A stretch of DNA of 64,000 bases from Nocardioidaceae bacterium (GCA_030655315.1 JAURVT010000029.1:46246-110245); one strand, 5' to 3'; shown: positions 1 through 9,269, numbered from the stretch's first letter. The notes: generated by a model not told the origin, from the sequence alone. Numbers and translations are program-made.

Positions 1-396
1 GTCGAGCGTCGGGAGGACGTCGAGCAGCATCACCGACGCGACCCGGTCGGGGTGGTCCAGCGCGAGCCGGTGCGCGGTCCGGGCTCCACGGTCGTGGCCG
101 ACCACGTGGAAGCGCTCGTGCCCCAGGTGGTCCATCAGGGCCACGACGTCGGCGGCCATCGCCCGGAACGACCGGTCGTCGCTGGTGGTGCGTGACGCCC
201 CGTAGCCGCGGAGGTCCGCGGCGACGACGGCGTGGTCGGGGGCCAGGTCCGCGGCGACGGCGTGCCACATCGCGTGCGTCTGCGGGTACCCGTGCAGGAG
301 GAGGACGGGGTGCGCGCCGGCGCCGTGCCGGGCGTGCACGACGGCGTGGCCGAGGTCGAGGTCGAGGCGGTCCAGCGCGGGGAACAGGTCGGCCAT
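1..396 (-). CDS. Alpha/beta hydrolase, haloacetate dehalogenase / epoxide hydrolase type (C-terminus cut by window edge)
   Basis: The first 132 codons of an alpha/beta hydrolase are visible, starting at the ATG at 396. The oxyanion-hole motif HGYPQT lies near residue 35. The nucleophile elbow GHDRGAR, near residue 100, puts Asp instead of Ser at the nucleophile position. Asp nucleophiles are typical of haloalkane/fluoroacetate dehalogenases and soluble epoxide hydrolases. The second half, with the catalytic acid and His, lies outside the window, so the substrate cannot be judged. A strong hairpin separates it from the gene downstream. Confidence 0.8.
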   Translation of the reverse strand, partial: MADLFPALDRLDLDLGHAVVHARHGAGAHPVLLLHGYPQTHAMWHAVAADLAPDHAVVAADLRGYGASRTTSDDRSFRAMAADVVALMDHLGHERFHVVGHDRGARTAHRLALDHPDRVASVMLLDVLPTLD

Positions 397-423
397 GGCC
401 GCGACGCTACGCCCGGGGACGCG

Positions 424-458
424 ACGACGCCCCGGCCGTGGTGCGGCCGGGGCGTCGT
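424..458 (-). terminator. GC-rich hairpin terminator behind the ferritin-like gene
   Basis: A perfect 14-bp inverted repeat (arms 424-437 and 445-458, 7-nt loop) begins 18 bases past the stop codon of the ferritin-like gene on the minus strand. There is no T-tract, which is common for actinobacterial terminators. It could serve as the end of that transcript. Confidence 0.6.
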
Positions 459-475
459 GGTGGTGCGGGGGTGTG

Positions 476-1393
476 TCAGGCGGACTTGGTCACGTCGCCG
501 TTGACGCCCTTGGGGAAGAACCCGCCCTTGCTGACGCTGGCCGGGTTCAGGTACACGATGTTGAGGACCTGGCCGGGGCTGCGGCTGTAGGCGATGCCGT
601 TCTTGTCCGTGGGGACGAGGTTGGCCTCGTTCTTGCGGTAGATGCCCTGGTCGAGGCTCTTCTTGCCGTCCAGGCTGTCGCGTGCGTCGCTGATCTTGCG
701 GGCGGCGCTGAACAGGCCCTTCTCGTACAGGGCCTCGCGGATGATGCCCGCATGGTACGCCTCGACCGCGAGGATGCCGGCGGCGGCCTCGAGGTAGCCC
801 TTGTTCGAGATCAGGGGAGCGGCGCCCTTGTAGGCCGTGACGCCCACGTCCTCGAAGATGTACGCGCCGAGCAGGAACGAGTCCTCGTCGGCGAAGGGGT
901 TGAACTTCTGCCCCTTCTTGATGACGCCCGCGGCGATGGCGGCGTTGGTGAAGCTGGTGCGCAGGTCGATGCGGGGACGCGAGACCTTGGCGCCGCCCAG
1001 CGCGGTGCGCAGGAAGCGCACGTGGTCGAGCTCGTCGCCGGCGATCTCGGCGGCGTAGCGCTTGATGTTCTTGGACTTGAACGGCACCTTGGCGCCACCG
1101 ACGACGCCGCCGCGGGCGCCCTTGCCGGTGGTGAGGCGCGAGTTCAGGCCACGGCCGTGCACGGCGTAGGAGTAGAACTCGGCCTCGAGGTACTCGAGGT
1201 TCAGGGCGAAGTTGAGGACGGCGCCGTCACTGGGGGCGGCGGCGTTGGCGGCCGAGATGGCCTGGGTGCCGATGAGGCCCGCACCGACGGTGCCGAGACC
1301 GGCGACGCCGGCCGCCCGCAGGAACTTGCGGCGGTCGGCGGGGTTCTCTGCACTGCGGTCGATCATGTCGACCACGGTCTTGTTTCCGAACAT
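476..1393 (-). CDS. Tat-exported ferritin-like domain protein
   Basis: This 305-residue protein starts at the ATG at 1393, with AGGAGA just upstream. Residues 20-50 carry a twin-arginine signal (DRRKFLRA followed by a Gly/Ala-rich hydrophobic stretch), so the folded protein is probably exported by Tat. The mature part has helices with spaced acidic and His residues, such as [10 protein letters not shown] and [10 protein letters not shown], as in the Ferritin_2 (PF13668) family. Those residues suggest a di-metal site, but no substrate is known for most members. An upstream in-frame ATG at 1510 was rejected because it has no ribosome-binding site and would bury the Tat signal. Confidence 0.8.
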   Translation of the reverse strand: MFGNKTVVDMIDRSAENPADRRKFLRAAGVAGLGTVGAGLIGTQAISAANAAAPSDGAVLNFALNLEYLEAEFYSYAVHGRGLNSRLTTGKGARGGVVGGAKVPFKSKNIKRYAAEIAGDELDHVRFLRTALGGAKVSRPRIDLRTSFTNAAIAAGVIKKGQKFNPFADEDSFLLGAYIFEDVGVTAYKGAAPLISNKGYLEAAAGILAVEAYHAGIIREALYEKGLFSAARKISDARDSLDGKKSLDQGIYRKNEANLVPTDKNGIAYSRSPGQVLNIVYLNPASVSKGGFFPKGVNGDVTKSA

Positions 1394-1578
1394 GTCTCTC
1401 CTGGTGGTGGTGCGAAACGATGTCGGTCGCGACCGATCCGAGGCGCGTGCCTGGGGCCGGAGGGTCCGATGGACCCCAGTCTTTGGGGTACCGGGTGTGG
1501 TTCGTGCCACACACGCTCAAGGATTGGGACGATCTTGAGAAAGTTCCCGACCGCGACGACCGGCCCCGGCGCGCCCGG

Positions 1579-2610
1579 TCAGAACAGGCCGGGCTGCAGC
1601 ACCACCGGCCGGGACGGCGGGGCGGCAGGAGCCGGGCCGCGCACGCCGTCGCCGGCGAGCCCGTGCCGCTCGAGCAGCGGACGGACGCGCGAGGCGAGCC
1701 GGCCGGTGTACCAGGAGGCCGCGTACGGGCCGCGGTCGTAGAGCGCCTCGTAGCGGTCGAGCAGGTCGGGACGCTGCAGCCGCACCCACCGCATGAACCA
1801 GTCGCGGACCCCCGGCTCGAGGTGCAGGGCCATCGCGCTGACGGTGGTCGCGCCCGCCTCGGCGATGCGCTCGACCAGGGCCGCCAGGGTTGCGGTGTCG
1901 TCGGTGAGCCAGGGCAGCACGGGCGCGAGCATGACGTGGCAGGGGAGCCCGGCGTCGGTGACCGCACGGACCATCTCGAGCCGCGCCCGGGGCGACGGCG
2001 TGCCGGGCTCGACGCTCTCGTGCAGGGCGTGGTCGCCCACGGCGATCGAGACGCCCACCGACACCGGCACCCGGTGCGAGGCGTCCACGAGCAGGGGCAG
2101 GTCTCGGCGCAGCAGCGTGCCCTTGGTGAGGATCGACATCGGCGTCCCCGACGCCGCGAGGGCGGCGATGATCCCCGGCATCAGCCGGTAGCGGCCCTCG
2201 GCGCGTTGGTAGGGGTCGGTGTTGGTGCCCAGCGCGACCGTCTCGTGCGTCCACGACCGGCGTGCCAGCTCGCGCCCGAGCACCTCGGCGACGTTGGTCT
2301 TGACCACGATCTCGGTGTCGAAGCCGGTGCCGGTGTCGAGCTCGAGCCAGGAGTGGGTGCCGCGGGCGAAGCAGTAGACGCAGGCATGGGTGCAGCCCCG
2401 GTAGGGGTTGACCGTCCACGAGAACGGCAGCCGTCCCTCGCCGCCGGGCGGTTGCCGCACGTGGTTCAGCGCCGAGCGGGCCCGCACCTCGTGGAAGGTG
2501 ACGCCGGCGAACTCGGGCGTCGTCACCGAGCGCACCAGGCCCGTGGCCGAGGTGAGCCCGGGCAGAGCGCCGTCCTCCTCGACGTCGGTCCGCTGGCTGC
2601 TCCATCGCAC
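1579..2610 (-). CDS. Rv2578c-family radical SAM protein (spore photoproduct lyase-like)
   Basis: This 343-residue protein contains the cluster-binding motif CTHACVYC (CxxxCxxC) near residue 75, preceded by NPYRGC, as in the SplB-like Rv2578c family of actinobacteria. It should bind a [4Fe-4S] cluster and S-adenosylmethionine; the reaction is not established for this family, though a link to DNA repair is often suggested. A perfect LexA-type operator lies 8 bases upstream of the start codon, which supports damage-inducible expression. The C-terminal 30 residues are Pro/Ala-rich and probably disordered. Confidence 0.88.
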   Translation of the reverse strand: MRWSSQRTDVEEDGALPGLTSATGLVRSVTTPEFAGVTFHEVRARSALNHVRQPPGGEGRLPFSWTVNPYRGCTHACVYCFARGTHSWLELDTGTGFDTEIVVKTNVAEVLGRELARRSWTHETVALGTNTDPYQRAEGRYRLMPGIIAALAASGTPMSILTKGTLLRRDLPLLVDASHRVPVSVGVSIAVGDHALHESVEPGTPSPRARLEMVRAVTDAGLPCHVMLAPVLPWLTDDTATLAALVERIAEAGATTVSAMALHLEPGVRDWFMRWVRLQRPDLLDRYEALYDRGPYAASWYTGRLASRVRPLLERHGLAGDGVRGPAPAAPPSRPVVLQPGLF

Positions 2611-2617
2611 GCCTCAG

Positions 2618-2633
2618 TCGAACACGTGTTCGA
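2618..2633. promoter_or_regulatory. Perfect LexA (SOS) box
   Basis: TCGAACACGTGTTCGA is an exact 16-bp palindrome matching the actinobacterial LexA consensus TCGAAC-N4-GTTCGA. It lies 8 bp upstream of the radical SAM start (minus strand) and 95 bp before the divergent nif3-like gene. Placement so close to the radical SAM start suggests direct repression of that gene by LexA. Confidence 0.8.
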
Positions 2634-2716
2634 TCACCGGGTCAAGTGGGGTGGGCCCGGACGCACCCGGCCGGTCCGCCCCGGTGCGTCCCCCCGCCTG
2701 CCGTGGCCGCCGCGCA

Positions 2717-2722
2717 TAGGTT
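2717..2722 (+). promoter_or_regulatory. -10 box of a probable leaderless promoter
   Basis: TAGGTT ends 6 bases before the GTG start of the nif3-like gene, and no ribosome-binding site precedes that GTG. Such spacing would place transcription initiation on the first base of the start codon. Confidence 0.45.
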
Positions 2723-2728
2723 GTCGCC

Positions 2729-3925
2729 GTGACCGACGCGACCGAGCCCGCCCCGCCCTCCTTGCGCGACGTCGTCAGCGTCCTCGACGCGCAGTGGGAC
2801 CCCGCGTGGGCCGACGACTGGGACGCGGTCGGGACGAGCGTCGGCGACCTCGACGCCCCCGTCCGCAAGGTGCTGCTCGCCGTCGACCCGACCCTCGCCG
2901 TGGTCGACGAGGCGATCGCGTGGGGCGCCGACCTCCTGCTCACCCACCACCCGCTCCTGCTCAAGGGCGTGCACGGCGTGGCGACCGACACCCCCAAGGG
3001 ACGGATCGTGCACCGCCTCGTCGCGGGGGGCGTCGCGCTCCACACCTGCCACACCAACGCCGACTCGCCGCCCGGAGGTGTCTCGGCCTCGATGGCCGAC
3101 GCACTCGGGCTCGTCGACGTCCGCCCGCTCGACCCCGACCCCGACGAGCCGCTCGACAAGTGGGTGCTGCTCGTGCCCAGCGACGACGCCGACCGCGTCG
3201 CCGACGCGATGCTCGACGCGGGAGCGGGGCACATCGGCGACTACGACCGTTGCACGTTCGTCACCGCCGGCATCGGCTCGTTCCGGCCTCTGGAGGGGGC
3301 CGATCCCACGATCGGCACGGTGGGCGAGCAGGAGCACGTGGCCGAGGACCGCGTCGAGATGGTCGCGCGGCCCGGGCTGCGCGCGGAGCTGCTGCGGGTG
3401 CTGCGCGAGGTGCACCCCTACGAGGAGCCGGCGTTCGACGTGCTCGAGATGGCTCCGCGGCCCGGGGCGCGGGGGAGCGGCCGCATCGGCACCCTGCTGG
3501 AGCCCACCACGCTCGCGGCCTTCGCCGCCGACGTGGTGGCCGGCCTGCCCGCCACCTCGAGCGTGGCGCGCGTCGCCGGCGACCCCGACCGCGAGGTCCG
3601 CACGGTCGCGCTGTGCGGCGGCTCGGGCGACTTCCTGCTCGACCACGCCCGCCGTGCGGGAGCCGACGTCTACGTGACCTCGGACATGCGCCACCACCCC
3701 GTCTCGGAGGCCCGGGAGCTGGACGACGCGCCCGCGATCGTCGACGTGCCGCACTGGGCCGCTGAGTGGACCTGGCTGCCGAGCGCCGAGCGGCTGCTGT
3801 CCGAGGCGCTGGCGGCCGCCGGGTCTAGGGTGGAGACCCGCGTGTCCCGGATCGTCACCGACCCGTGGACCGCCCACGTCGCCTGGCCCTCCGGGGCCAC
3901 CACCCCGAGGAGACACGCCCCGTGA
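2729..3925 (+). CDS. Nif3-like dinuclear metal centre protein (YqfO/YbgI family)
   Basis: This 398-residue protein has the Nif3 metal ligands: LLTHHPLLL near residue 72, CHTNADSPPGG near 112, and a C-terminal TSDMRHH. The middle of the protein carries the PII/CutA-like insertion typical of the long YqfO type, including EVHPYEEPAF. The family forms hexameric toroids; its cellular role is still debated (GTP cyclohydrolase-like and metal-chaperone ideas exist). It starts at a GTG right behind a TAGGTT -10 box. Its stop overlaps the GTG of the zinc-ribbon gene by 4 bases, so the two are probably translationally coupled. Confidence 0.9.
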   Translation: MTDATEPAPPSLRDVVSVLDAQWDPAWADDWDAVGTSVGDLDAPVRKVLLAVDPTLAVVDEAIAWGADLLLTHHPLLLKGVHGVATDTPKGRIVHRLVAGGVALHTCHTNADSPPGGVSASMADALGLVDVRPLDPDPDEPLDKWVLLVPSDDADRVADAMLDAGAGHIGDYDRCTFVTAGIGSFRPLEGADPTIGTVGEQEHVAEDRVEMVARPGLRAELLRVLREVHPYEEPAFDVLEMAPRPGARGSGRIGTLLEPTTLAAFAADVVAGLPATSSVARVAGDPDREVRTVALCGGSGDFLLDHARRAGADVYVTSDMRHHPVSEARELDDAPAIVDVPHWAAEWTWLPSAERLLSEALAAAGSRVETRVSRIVTDPWTAHVAWPSGATTPRRHAP

Positions 3926-4665
3926 AGGCCGACCCGCTCAGCCAGCAGACGTTGCTCGAGCTGCAGCAGCACGACTCCGTGCTCGCCCAGCTCGCGCACC
4001 GCAAGAAGACGCTGCCCGAGCACGACCGCCTCGCCGAGATCGAGGCCGGTCGACGCGAGCTCGACGGTCGTCGCATCGAGGCCGAGACGCTCGTGTCCGA
4101 CCTCACCCGCGACTCCGGGCGGGCCGAGGCCGAGGTCGAGCAGGTGCGGTCGCGCCGGACCAACAATCAGCGTCGGATGGACGCCGGGCAGATCACCGCC
4201 GCCAAGGACCTCGAGAACATGCAGCACGAGATCGTCGCGCTCGACCGTCGCATCGGCACCCTCGAGGACGCCGAGCTCGAGGTGATGGAGGCGCTCGAGC
4301 AGGCCCAGGCGCAGCTGCAGGACGTCCAGGTCGACGTCGGTGCCGCCGACGCCGAGGAGGCGTCGCTCGTCGCGTCGCGGGACGAGGCCGTCGAGCGTCT
4401 CGACGCCGAGGCCGCCGGTCACGTCGACGACCGGGCCGCCGCGGCCGCCCGGGTGCCGGACGACCTGCTGGCGCTGTACGAGAAGGTCCGCGCCCACCAC
4501 GGCGGGCTGGGTGCCGCCGCCCTGCGCCAGCGCCGCTGCGAGGGCTGCCGGCTCGAGCTCAACGGCGCCGACCTCCGCGAGCTCAAGCCGCTCCCGGCCG
4601 ACGAGGTGCTGCGCTGCCCCGAGTGCGACCGGATCCTGGTCCGCACGCCCGAGTCCGGGCTCTGA
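3922..4665 (+). CDS. C4-type zinc ribbon / coiled-coil protein (Rv2229c-like)
   Basis: This 247-residue protein consists of a long charged coiled coil (about residues 5-180) followed by a zinc ribbon with two CxxC knuckles, CEGC and CPEC, near the C-terminus. The architecture matches the actinobacterial zf-RING_7 family (Rv2229c), thought to bind nucleic acid or act as an adaptor; no enzymatic role is known. The GTG start was chosen because it overlaps the nif3 stop (GTGA) and follows GAGGAG. The gene is the middle member of a three-gene operon conserved in mycobacteria. Confidence 0.88.
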   Translation: MKADPLSQQTLLELQQHDSVLAQLAHRKKTLPEHDRLAEIEAGRRELDGRRIEAETLVSDLTRDSGRAEAEVEQVRSRRTNNQRRMDAGQITAAKDLENMQHEIVALDRRIGTLEDAELEVMEALEQAQAQLQDVQVDVGAADAEEASLVASRDEAVERLDAEAAGHVDDRAAAAARVPDDLLALYEKVRAHHGGLGAAALRQRRCEGCRLELNGADLRELKPLPADEVLRCPECDRILVRTPESGL

Positions 4666-5813
4666 TGGCCGGGTACCGCCGCGTCGTCGTCGAGGCCGAC
4701 GGCGGCTCCCGGGGCAACCCCGGGCCCGCGGCCTTCGGCGCGCTGATCCGCGACGCCGACACCGGCGCGGTGATCGCCGAGAGCGCCGAGGCGTTCGGCA
4801 CCGCGACGAACAACGTCGCTGAGTACAAGGGCCTGATCGCGGGTCTGGAGCTGGTGCGCGAGCACGCCCCCGACGCCGAGGTCGAGGTCCGGATGGACTC
4901 CAAGCTCGTCATCGAGCAGATGGCCGGCCGTTGGCGGGTCAAGCACCCGGACATGAAGCCGCTGGCGATGGCCGCCCAGCGGATCGCCCCGTTCGGCGTC
5001 GAGTGGACCTGGGTGCCGCGCGAGCAGAACAAGGCCGCCGACGCGATCCTGAACGAGGTGCTCGACGTCGCGCAGGGCAAGACGCCGAAGAAGCGCCGGG
5101 AGCCCGCGCCCGAGCAGGAGCACGTCGGGTCCGAGACCGGCACCCGCAACCCGATGGCCGGCTGGCGCGACCCGCTCCTCGACCCGCCCACCACGATCCT
5201 GCTGCTGCGCCACGGCGTCACCGACAGCACCGTCAACAAGCTCTTCTGCGGCACCGGCGGAGCCGACCCCGGCCTGAACGACCAGGGACGCGACCAGGCC
5301 GCCCGCGCCGCCGCGTGGATCGCCGCCCACGGCGGGGCCGACGCCGTGGTCTCGTCGCCGCTCGCCCGCACCCGCGAGACCGCGGCCGCCGTCGGCCGGG
5401 CCCTCGACCTCGAGGTCGGCACCGACGACGACCTCGCCGAGGCGTCCTTCGGTGAGTGGGACGGCATGTCCTTCGCCCAGGTGCAGGAGCGCTTCCCCGC
5501 CGAGCTGGACGCGTGGCTCGGCTCGACCGCCGTGCCGCCCCCGGGTGGCGAGGCCTACGACTCCGTCTTCACCCGCGCGCGACGTGCGCGCAACCGGCTG
5601 GTGAGAGACCACGGCGGCCGCACGGTCGTGGTCGTCAGCCACGTGACGCCGATCAAGATGATGGCGCGCCTCGCGCTCGACGTCCCGATGCCGGTGATCC
5701 ACCGGCTCGAGCTCGAGCCCGCGTCGATCAGCACCGTCCGCGTGTGGCCCGACGGGCTCTCCACGCTCCGCGGCTGGTCCTTCGTCCCCGAGAGCCCCGC
5801 TACGTCTCGGTGA
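4665..5813 (+). CDS. Bifunctional RNase H / acid phosphatase (Rv2228c-like)
   Basis: This 382-residue fusion has an N-terminal type I RNase H domain (about 1-135, VEADGGSRGNPGP start and acidic active-site residues) that removes RNA from RNA:DNA hybrids. The C-terminal part (about 180-382) is a histidine phosphatase domain (LLLRHGVTD). The mycobacterial homologue Rv2228c is a proven RNase HI whose second domain has alpha-ribazole phosphatase (CobC-like) activity. The ATG overlaps the preceding stop by one base (TGATG). Its 3' end overlaps the convergent yaaA gene by 14 bp. Confidence 0.92.
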   Translation: MAGYRRVVVEADGGSRGNPGPAAFGALIRDADTGAVIAESAEAFGTATNNVAEYKGLIAGLELVREHAPDAEVEVRMDSKLVIEQMAGRWRVKHPDMKPLAMAAQRIAPFGVEWTWVPREQNKAADAILNEVLDVAQGKTPKKRREPAPEQEHVGSETGTRNPMAGWRDPLLDPPTTILLLRHGVTDSTVNKLFCGTGGADPGLNDQGRDQAARAAAWIAAHGGADAVVSSPLARTRETAAAVGRALDLEVGTDDDLAEASFGEWDGMSFAQVQERFPAELDAWLGSTAVPPPGGEAYDSVFTRARRARNRLVRDHGGRTVVVVSHVTPIKMMARLALDVPMPVIHRLELEPASISTVRVWPDGLSTLRGWSFVPESPATSR

Positions 5814-6564
5814 CCACGACGTCGAGCCGGGTGCCCTCCTGCTCGACGGTCCAGCCGAGGTCGCGCAGCGCGTCGGCGAGCGCGTCCACCCGACGGACGT
5901 CGACGTCCTCGACCAGCAGGGCACGGGCGATCGCGCCCTTCGTGGCCTTGTTGAAGTGGCTGACGATGCTGCGCCGGCCGTCCTTCTCCTGGAGCACGCG
6001 GACGGTGGCGGTGCGCGGCGCGAGGTCCCGTCCGGGGCGGAACAGGGCGGCATAGGTGGACGAGCGCAGGTCGACCAGCAGCCCGGAGCCCACGAGCGCG
6101 GGCACCTCGGCGGCCAGCGGCGCGCGCCAGGCCGCCGCCACCGGACCCACCCCGGGCAGGGACGTGCCGCCGCTCAGACGGTAGGCGGGGATCCGGTCGC
6201 CGGGACGCACGACGCCGAACAGGGCACTCGCGACGGCCAGCCTCGACGTCGCGCGCCGCCGCGCCGACCCCTCGAGCGAGGCGAGGTCGAGCGCCGCGAA
6301 GAGCACCCCGGAGTAGACCCGGTCGGCGCGGGCGGTGGGGAGGTCCCACAGCCGGGCGTCGCGGGCCACGGCGTCGGCCTGGGTGGGCCCGAGGCCGAGC
6401 ACCTCGGCGGCCTTCGTCGGGTCCTGCGACGCGAGGTCGACCAGCGCGTCCACGAGGGTCCGACGGGTGTCGGTGAGCGACGGGCTCGCGAGCGCGTCGA
6501 GGTCGAGCGACCTGCCGCGGACGGGGAGGGTCTTGCCCTCCGAGGGCGGCAGCCAGATCAGCAC
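5800..6564 (-). CDS. yaaA: Peroxide stress protein YaaA (DUF328)
   Basis: This 254-residue protein starts MLIWLPPSEGKT, the signature of the YaaA/UPF0246 family. The conserved C-terminal SHFNKATKGAIAR is also present. In E. coli, YaaA lowers intracellular free iron during hydrogen peroxide stress and binds DNA. Its 3' end overlaps the convergent RNase H gene. No operon partner is evident; the permease gene upstream ends 19 bases away on the same strand order, so cotranscription from that side is possible. Confidence 0.9.
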   Translation of the reverse strand: MLIWLPPSEGKTLPVRGRSLDLDALASPSLTDTRRTLVDALVDLASQDPTKAAEVLGLGPTQADAVARDARLWDLPTARADRVYSGVLFAALDLASLEGSARRRATSRLAVASALFGVVRPGDRIPAYRLSGGTSLPGVGPVAAAWRAPLAAEVPALVGSGLLVDLRSSTYAALFRPGRDLAPRTATVRVLQEKDGRRSIVSHFNKATKGAIARALLVEDVDVRRVDALADALRDLGWTVEQEGTRLDVVVTET

Positions 6565-6583
6565 CGGGTCAGGCTAGGCGGTG

Positions 6584-7786
6584 TCACCAGAGCCAGGCCG
6601 TCCAGGCCGACAGCACGGCCGCGCACAGGACCACCAGCACCGGTGTCGTCAGGCCCAGCAGGTGGAACGTCCGGGCCGACGGCGCCGCGTCCTGCGCCCG
6701 CAGGCCCGAGCGCCACAGCAGGTTGGCCAGCGAGCCGGCGTAGGTGAGGTTGGCGCCGACGTTGACGCCGACGAGCAGCGCGAGCAGCGCGGCCGGGCCG
6801 AGCGGCGTGACGAGCGGCAGCAGCACGAGCGTCGCGGGCAGGTTGTTGACCACCCCGGCCAGCACCATCGCCAGCAGGGCGACGCCGACCAGCCCGACCA
6901 GGTCACCGCCCCCGGGCAGGACCCGGCCGACCAGGTCGTCGACGCCGGCGTGGCCCACGGCGATCACCACCACAGCCCAGCACATGACGAAGTAGGCGAA
7001 CGGGACGTTGGCCGCCGCCCCCACGTCGGGCATCGTCAGCACCCCGCGGCGACGCGCGTGAAGCACCAGGACGACGGCGCCCGCCGCGGCCGGCCAGAAC
7101 GGCGCGACGTCGAACGGCGACCCGGCGGCGAAGCCGACGAGCACCGCCACGACGGCGCCGAGCGCGAAGCGGGGGACGGGCGGCGGGTCCTCGGTCCGGA
7201 CGGCGTCGGGCGGCGCCGCGAGGTCGCGGCTGAAGGCGAGCCTCAGCACCAGGTACTCGGCGACGACCGCCACGACCCAGACCGGGGCCATCGCCGCGGC
7301 GAAGCCGAGGAACGTCAGGCCCGTCGAGGCGAACACCAGCAGGTTGGTGAGGTTCGAGATCGGCAGCAGCGTGGACGCCGAGTTCGACAGCCGCACGGTG
7401 GCGTAGGAGACCGGACGCGGGGAGCGTCCGACGGTGCGTGCGGCCACCACCAGCACCGGGGTGAGGAGCACCGCGGTCGCGTCGAGGCTGAGCGCGGCGG
7501 TGACGACGGCGGCCACCCCGAACGACAGGGCCAGGAACCGCGGCCCGGACCTGCGCCCGGCGGCGGCGACGCGGGCGCCCAGGGCCGCGAACAGCCCCTC
7601 GGCCGCGCACGCCTGGGCGAGCACCATGATCGCCACCAGGAACGCGATGACGGGCAGCAGCTCACCGGCCTCGTCGATCGCGTCGGGCACCGAGATCGCG
7701 CCGGTCAGCAGCGCGACGGCGACGCCCACCGTGCCGACGGCCACCTCCCACCGCACGCGGGGTCTGCTCCCGCCGGGCGTCGTCAC
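6584..7786 (-). CDS. SLC13/ArsB-type ion-transporter-superfamily permease
   Basis: This 400-residue integral membrane protein has roughly ten to eleven hydrophobic segments. Two related motifs, SNSASTLLPISNLTN and NNLPATLVLLP plus NVGANLTYAGS, look like the paired re-entrant loops of the ion transporter superfamily (ArsB, NhaD, CitMHS). It is probably an anion or Na+/H+ transporter in the cytoplasmic membrane; substrate cannot be read from sequence. No arsenic or citrate genes lie nearby. The gene is divergent from the RNB ribonuclease with only 49 bp between. Confidence 0.8.
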   Translation of the reverse strand: MTTPGGSRPRVRWEVAVGTVGVAVALLTGAISVPDAIDEAGELLPVIAFLVAIMVLAQACAAEGLFAALGARVAAAGRRSGPRFLALSFGVAAVVTAALSLDATAVLLTPVLVVAARTVGRSPRPVSYATVRLSNSASTLLPISNLTNLLVFASTGLTFLGFAAAMAPVWVVAVVAEYLVLRLAFSRDLAAPPDAVRTEDPPPVPRFALGAVVAVLVGFAAGSPFDVAPFWPAAAGAVVLVLHARRRGVLTMPDVGAAANVPFAYFVMCWAVVVIAVGHAGVDDLVGRVLPGGGDLVGLVGVALLAMVLAGVVNNLPATLVLLPLVTPLGPAALLALLVGVNVGANLTYAGSLANLLWRSGLRAQDAAPSARTFHLLGLTTPVLVVLCAAVLSAWTAWLW

Positions 7787-7823
7787 GGTGCACAGCGTAG
7801 GGACGGGCGTCGTCCCTTCGCTC

Positions 7824-7829
7824 TAGGGT
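7824..7829 (+). promoter_or_regulatory. -10 box of a probable leaderless promoter
   Basis: TAGGGT ends 6 bases before the ATG of the RNB ribonuclease gene. No ribosome-binding site is present, so the mRNA is probably leaderless. Confidence 0.5.
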
Positions 7830-7835
7830 GTCGTC

Positions 7836-9269
7836 ATGCCCCGCCGCCCCCTGACCGTCGCGCCGGACTCCGCCGCGGCCGTCGCCGCCCAGCTGGACGC
7901 CCTCGAGGCCGAGCTGGAGGTGACCGCGGAGTTCCCGCCCGACGTGCTGGCCGAGGCGCAGGAGTCCGCGGCCTCCCCGCAGCTGCCCGAGCGCGACCTC
8001 ACCGACCTCCCGTTCGTGACGATCGACCCGCCCGGCGCCCGTGACCTCGACCAGGCGATGCACCTCGAGCGCGCGGGTGACGGCTACCGCGTCTACTACG
8101 CGATCGCCGACGTCGGCTCGTTCGTGCGCCCCGGCGGCCTGGTGGACGCCGAGGCCCACCGGCGCGGCCAGACGCTCTACGGGCCGTCGCGACGCATCCC
8201 GCTGCACCCGCCGGTGCTCAGCGAGGACGCCGCCAGCCTGCTCGCCGACCAGGAGCGGCCCGCCCTGGTGTGGCAGGTCGACCTGAGCCCCACCGGCGAG
8301 GGTCGCGGTGCCGAGGTCTTCCGTGCCCGGGTGCGCAGCCGGGCTCAGCACGACTACGCCTCGGTGCAGGCCGCCGTCGACGCCGGCACCGCCGACCCCG
8401 TGTTCGCGCTGCTGCAGGAGATCGGCGAGCTGCGCCAGCGGTACGAGCGGGTGCGGGGCGGGGTGAGCCTCCCGCTGCCCGACCAGGAGATCGTCGCCGA
8501 CGACGGCCGGCTCCGGGTCGAGTACCGCACCAACCTCCCGGTCGAGGGCTGGAACGAGCAGATCTCGCTGCTGGTCGGGATGGCCGCGGCCCACCTGATG
8601 CTCTACGCCCAGGTCGGCCTGCTGCGCACGCTGCCGCCCGCCGAGCCGCGCGCGGTCTCGCGCCTGCACCGCACCGCCGACGCCCTCGGCATCGCCTGGC
8701 CCGCCGAGATGGCCTACCCCGAATTCGTCCGCACGCTCGACCCCGACTCCCCGCGCGACGTCGCGATGCTCGACGCGTGCACCTCGCTGCTGCGCGGGGC
8801 CGGCTACGTCGCGTTCGTCGACGCCGTGCCCGACCAGCCCGAGCACGCGGCGATCGCGTCGGAGTACGCGCACGCCACGGCTCCGCTGCGGCGGCTGGCC
8901 GACCGCTACGTCGGCGAGACGTGCCTGGCGATCTGCGCCGGCACCCCGGTGCCCGCCTGGGTGCGCGACGCCCTCGACGGGCTCCCGGCGACCATGCAGG
9001 CCTCGGAGCGGCTCGCCCACCGCTACGAGCGCGAGGTCGTCGACCTCGTCGAGGCGGGGATGCTCGCCGGCCGGGTCGGCGAGGATTTCGACGCCGTCGT
9101 GGTCGAGGCCGACGCCAAGCAGCCGATGCGCGGCACCGCGATGATCCTCGACCCGGCCGTGGAGGCCGCCGTCTCGTCCGAGCACGACCTGCCCGTCGGC
9201 ACCCGCGTCCGGGTGCGCCTCACCGAGGCCGACGTCGACGCGCGGCGGGTGCGGTTCTCGCTCGTCTGA
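7836..9269 (+). CDS. RNB-domain exoribonuclease (RNase II family, short form)
   Basis: This 477-residue protein contains a complete RNB catalytic domain (about 50-370) with the magnesium-binding motif IDPPGARDLDQAM near residue 65. The downstream motif HATAPLRRLADRYV is also present. The family degrades RNA 3' to 5'. It lacks the two N-terminal cold-shock domains of E. coli RNase II and has only a short C-terminal S1-like tail, as is usual for actinobacterial and Deinococcus forms. It starts directly behind a TAGGGT -10 box. Confidence 0.9.
   Translation: MPRRPLTVAPDSAAAVAAQLDALEAELEVTAEFPPDVLAEAQESAASPQLPERDLTDLPFVTIDPPGARDLDQAMHLERAGDGYRVYYAIADVGSFVRPGGLVDAEAHRRGQTLYGPSRRIPLHPPVLSEDAASLLADQERPALVWQVDLSPTGEGRGAEVFRARVRSRAQHDYASVQAAVDAGTADPVFALLQEIGELRQRYERVRGGVSLPLPDQEIVADDGRLRVEYRTNLPVEGWNEQISLLVGMAAAHLMLYAQVGLLRTLPPAEPRAVSRLHRTADALGIAWPAEMAYPEFVRTLDPDSPRDVAMLDACTSLLRGAGYVAFVDAVPDQPEHAAIASEYAHATAPLRRLADRYVGETCLAICAGTPVPAWVRDALDGLPATMQASERLAHRYEREVVDLVEAGMLAGRVGEDFDAVVVEADAKQPMRGTAMILDPAVEAAVSSEHDLPVGTRVRVRLTEADVDARRVRFSLV

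Noticed and set aside
1394..1578. ECF-type promoter (GGAAC ... CGTC) and small inverted repeats before the ferritin-like gene
   Set aside because: GGAAC and CGTC occur but with only 11 bases between, shorter than the usual 15-17; the repeat GTGTGG-TTCGTG-CCACAC is too short to interpret.
1420..3765. A 781-codon plus-strand frame
   Set aside because: Arg-rich shadow overlapping the radical SAM and nif3 genes; no motif.
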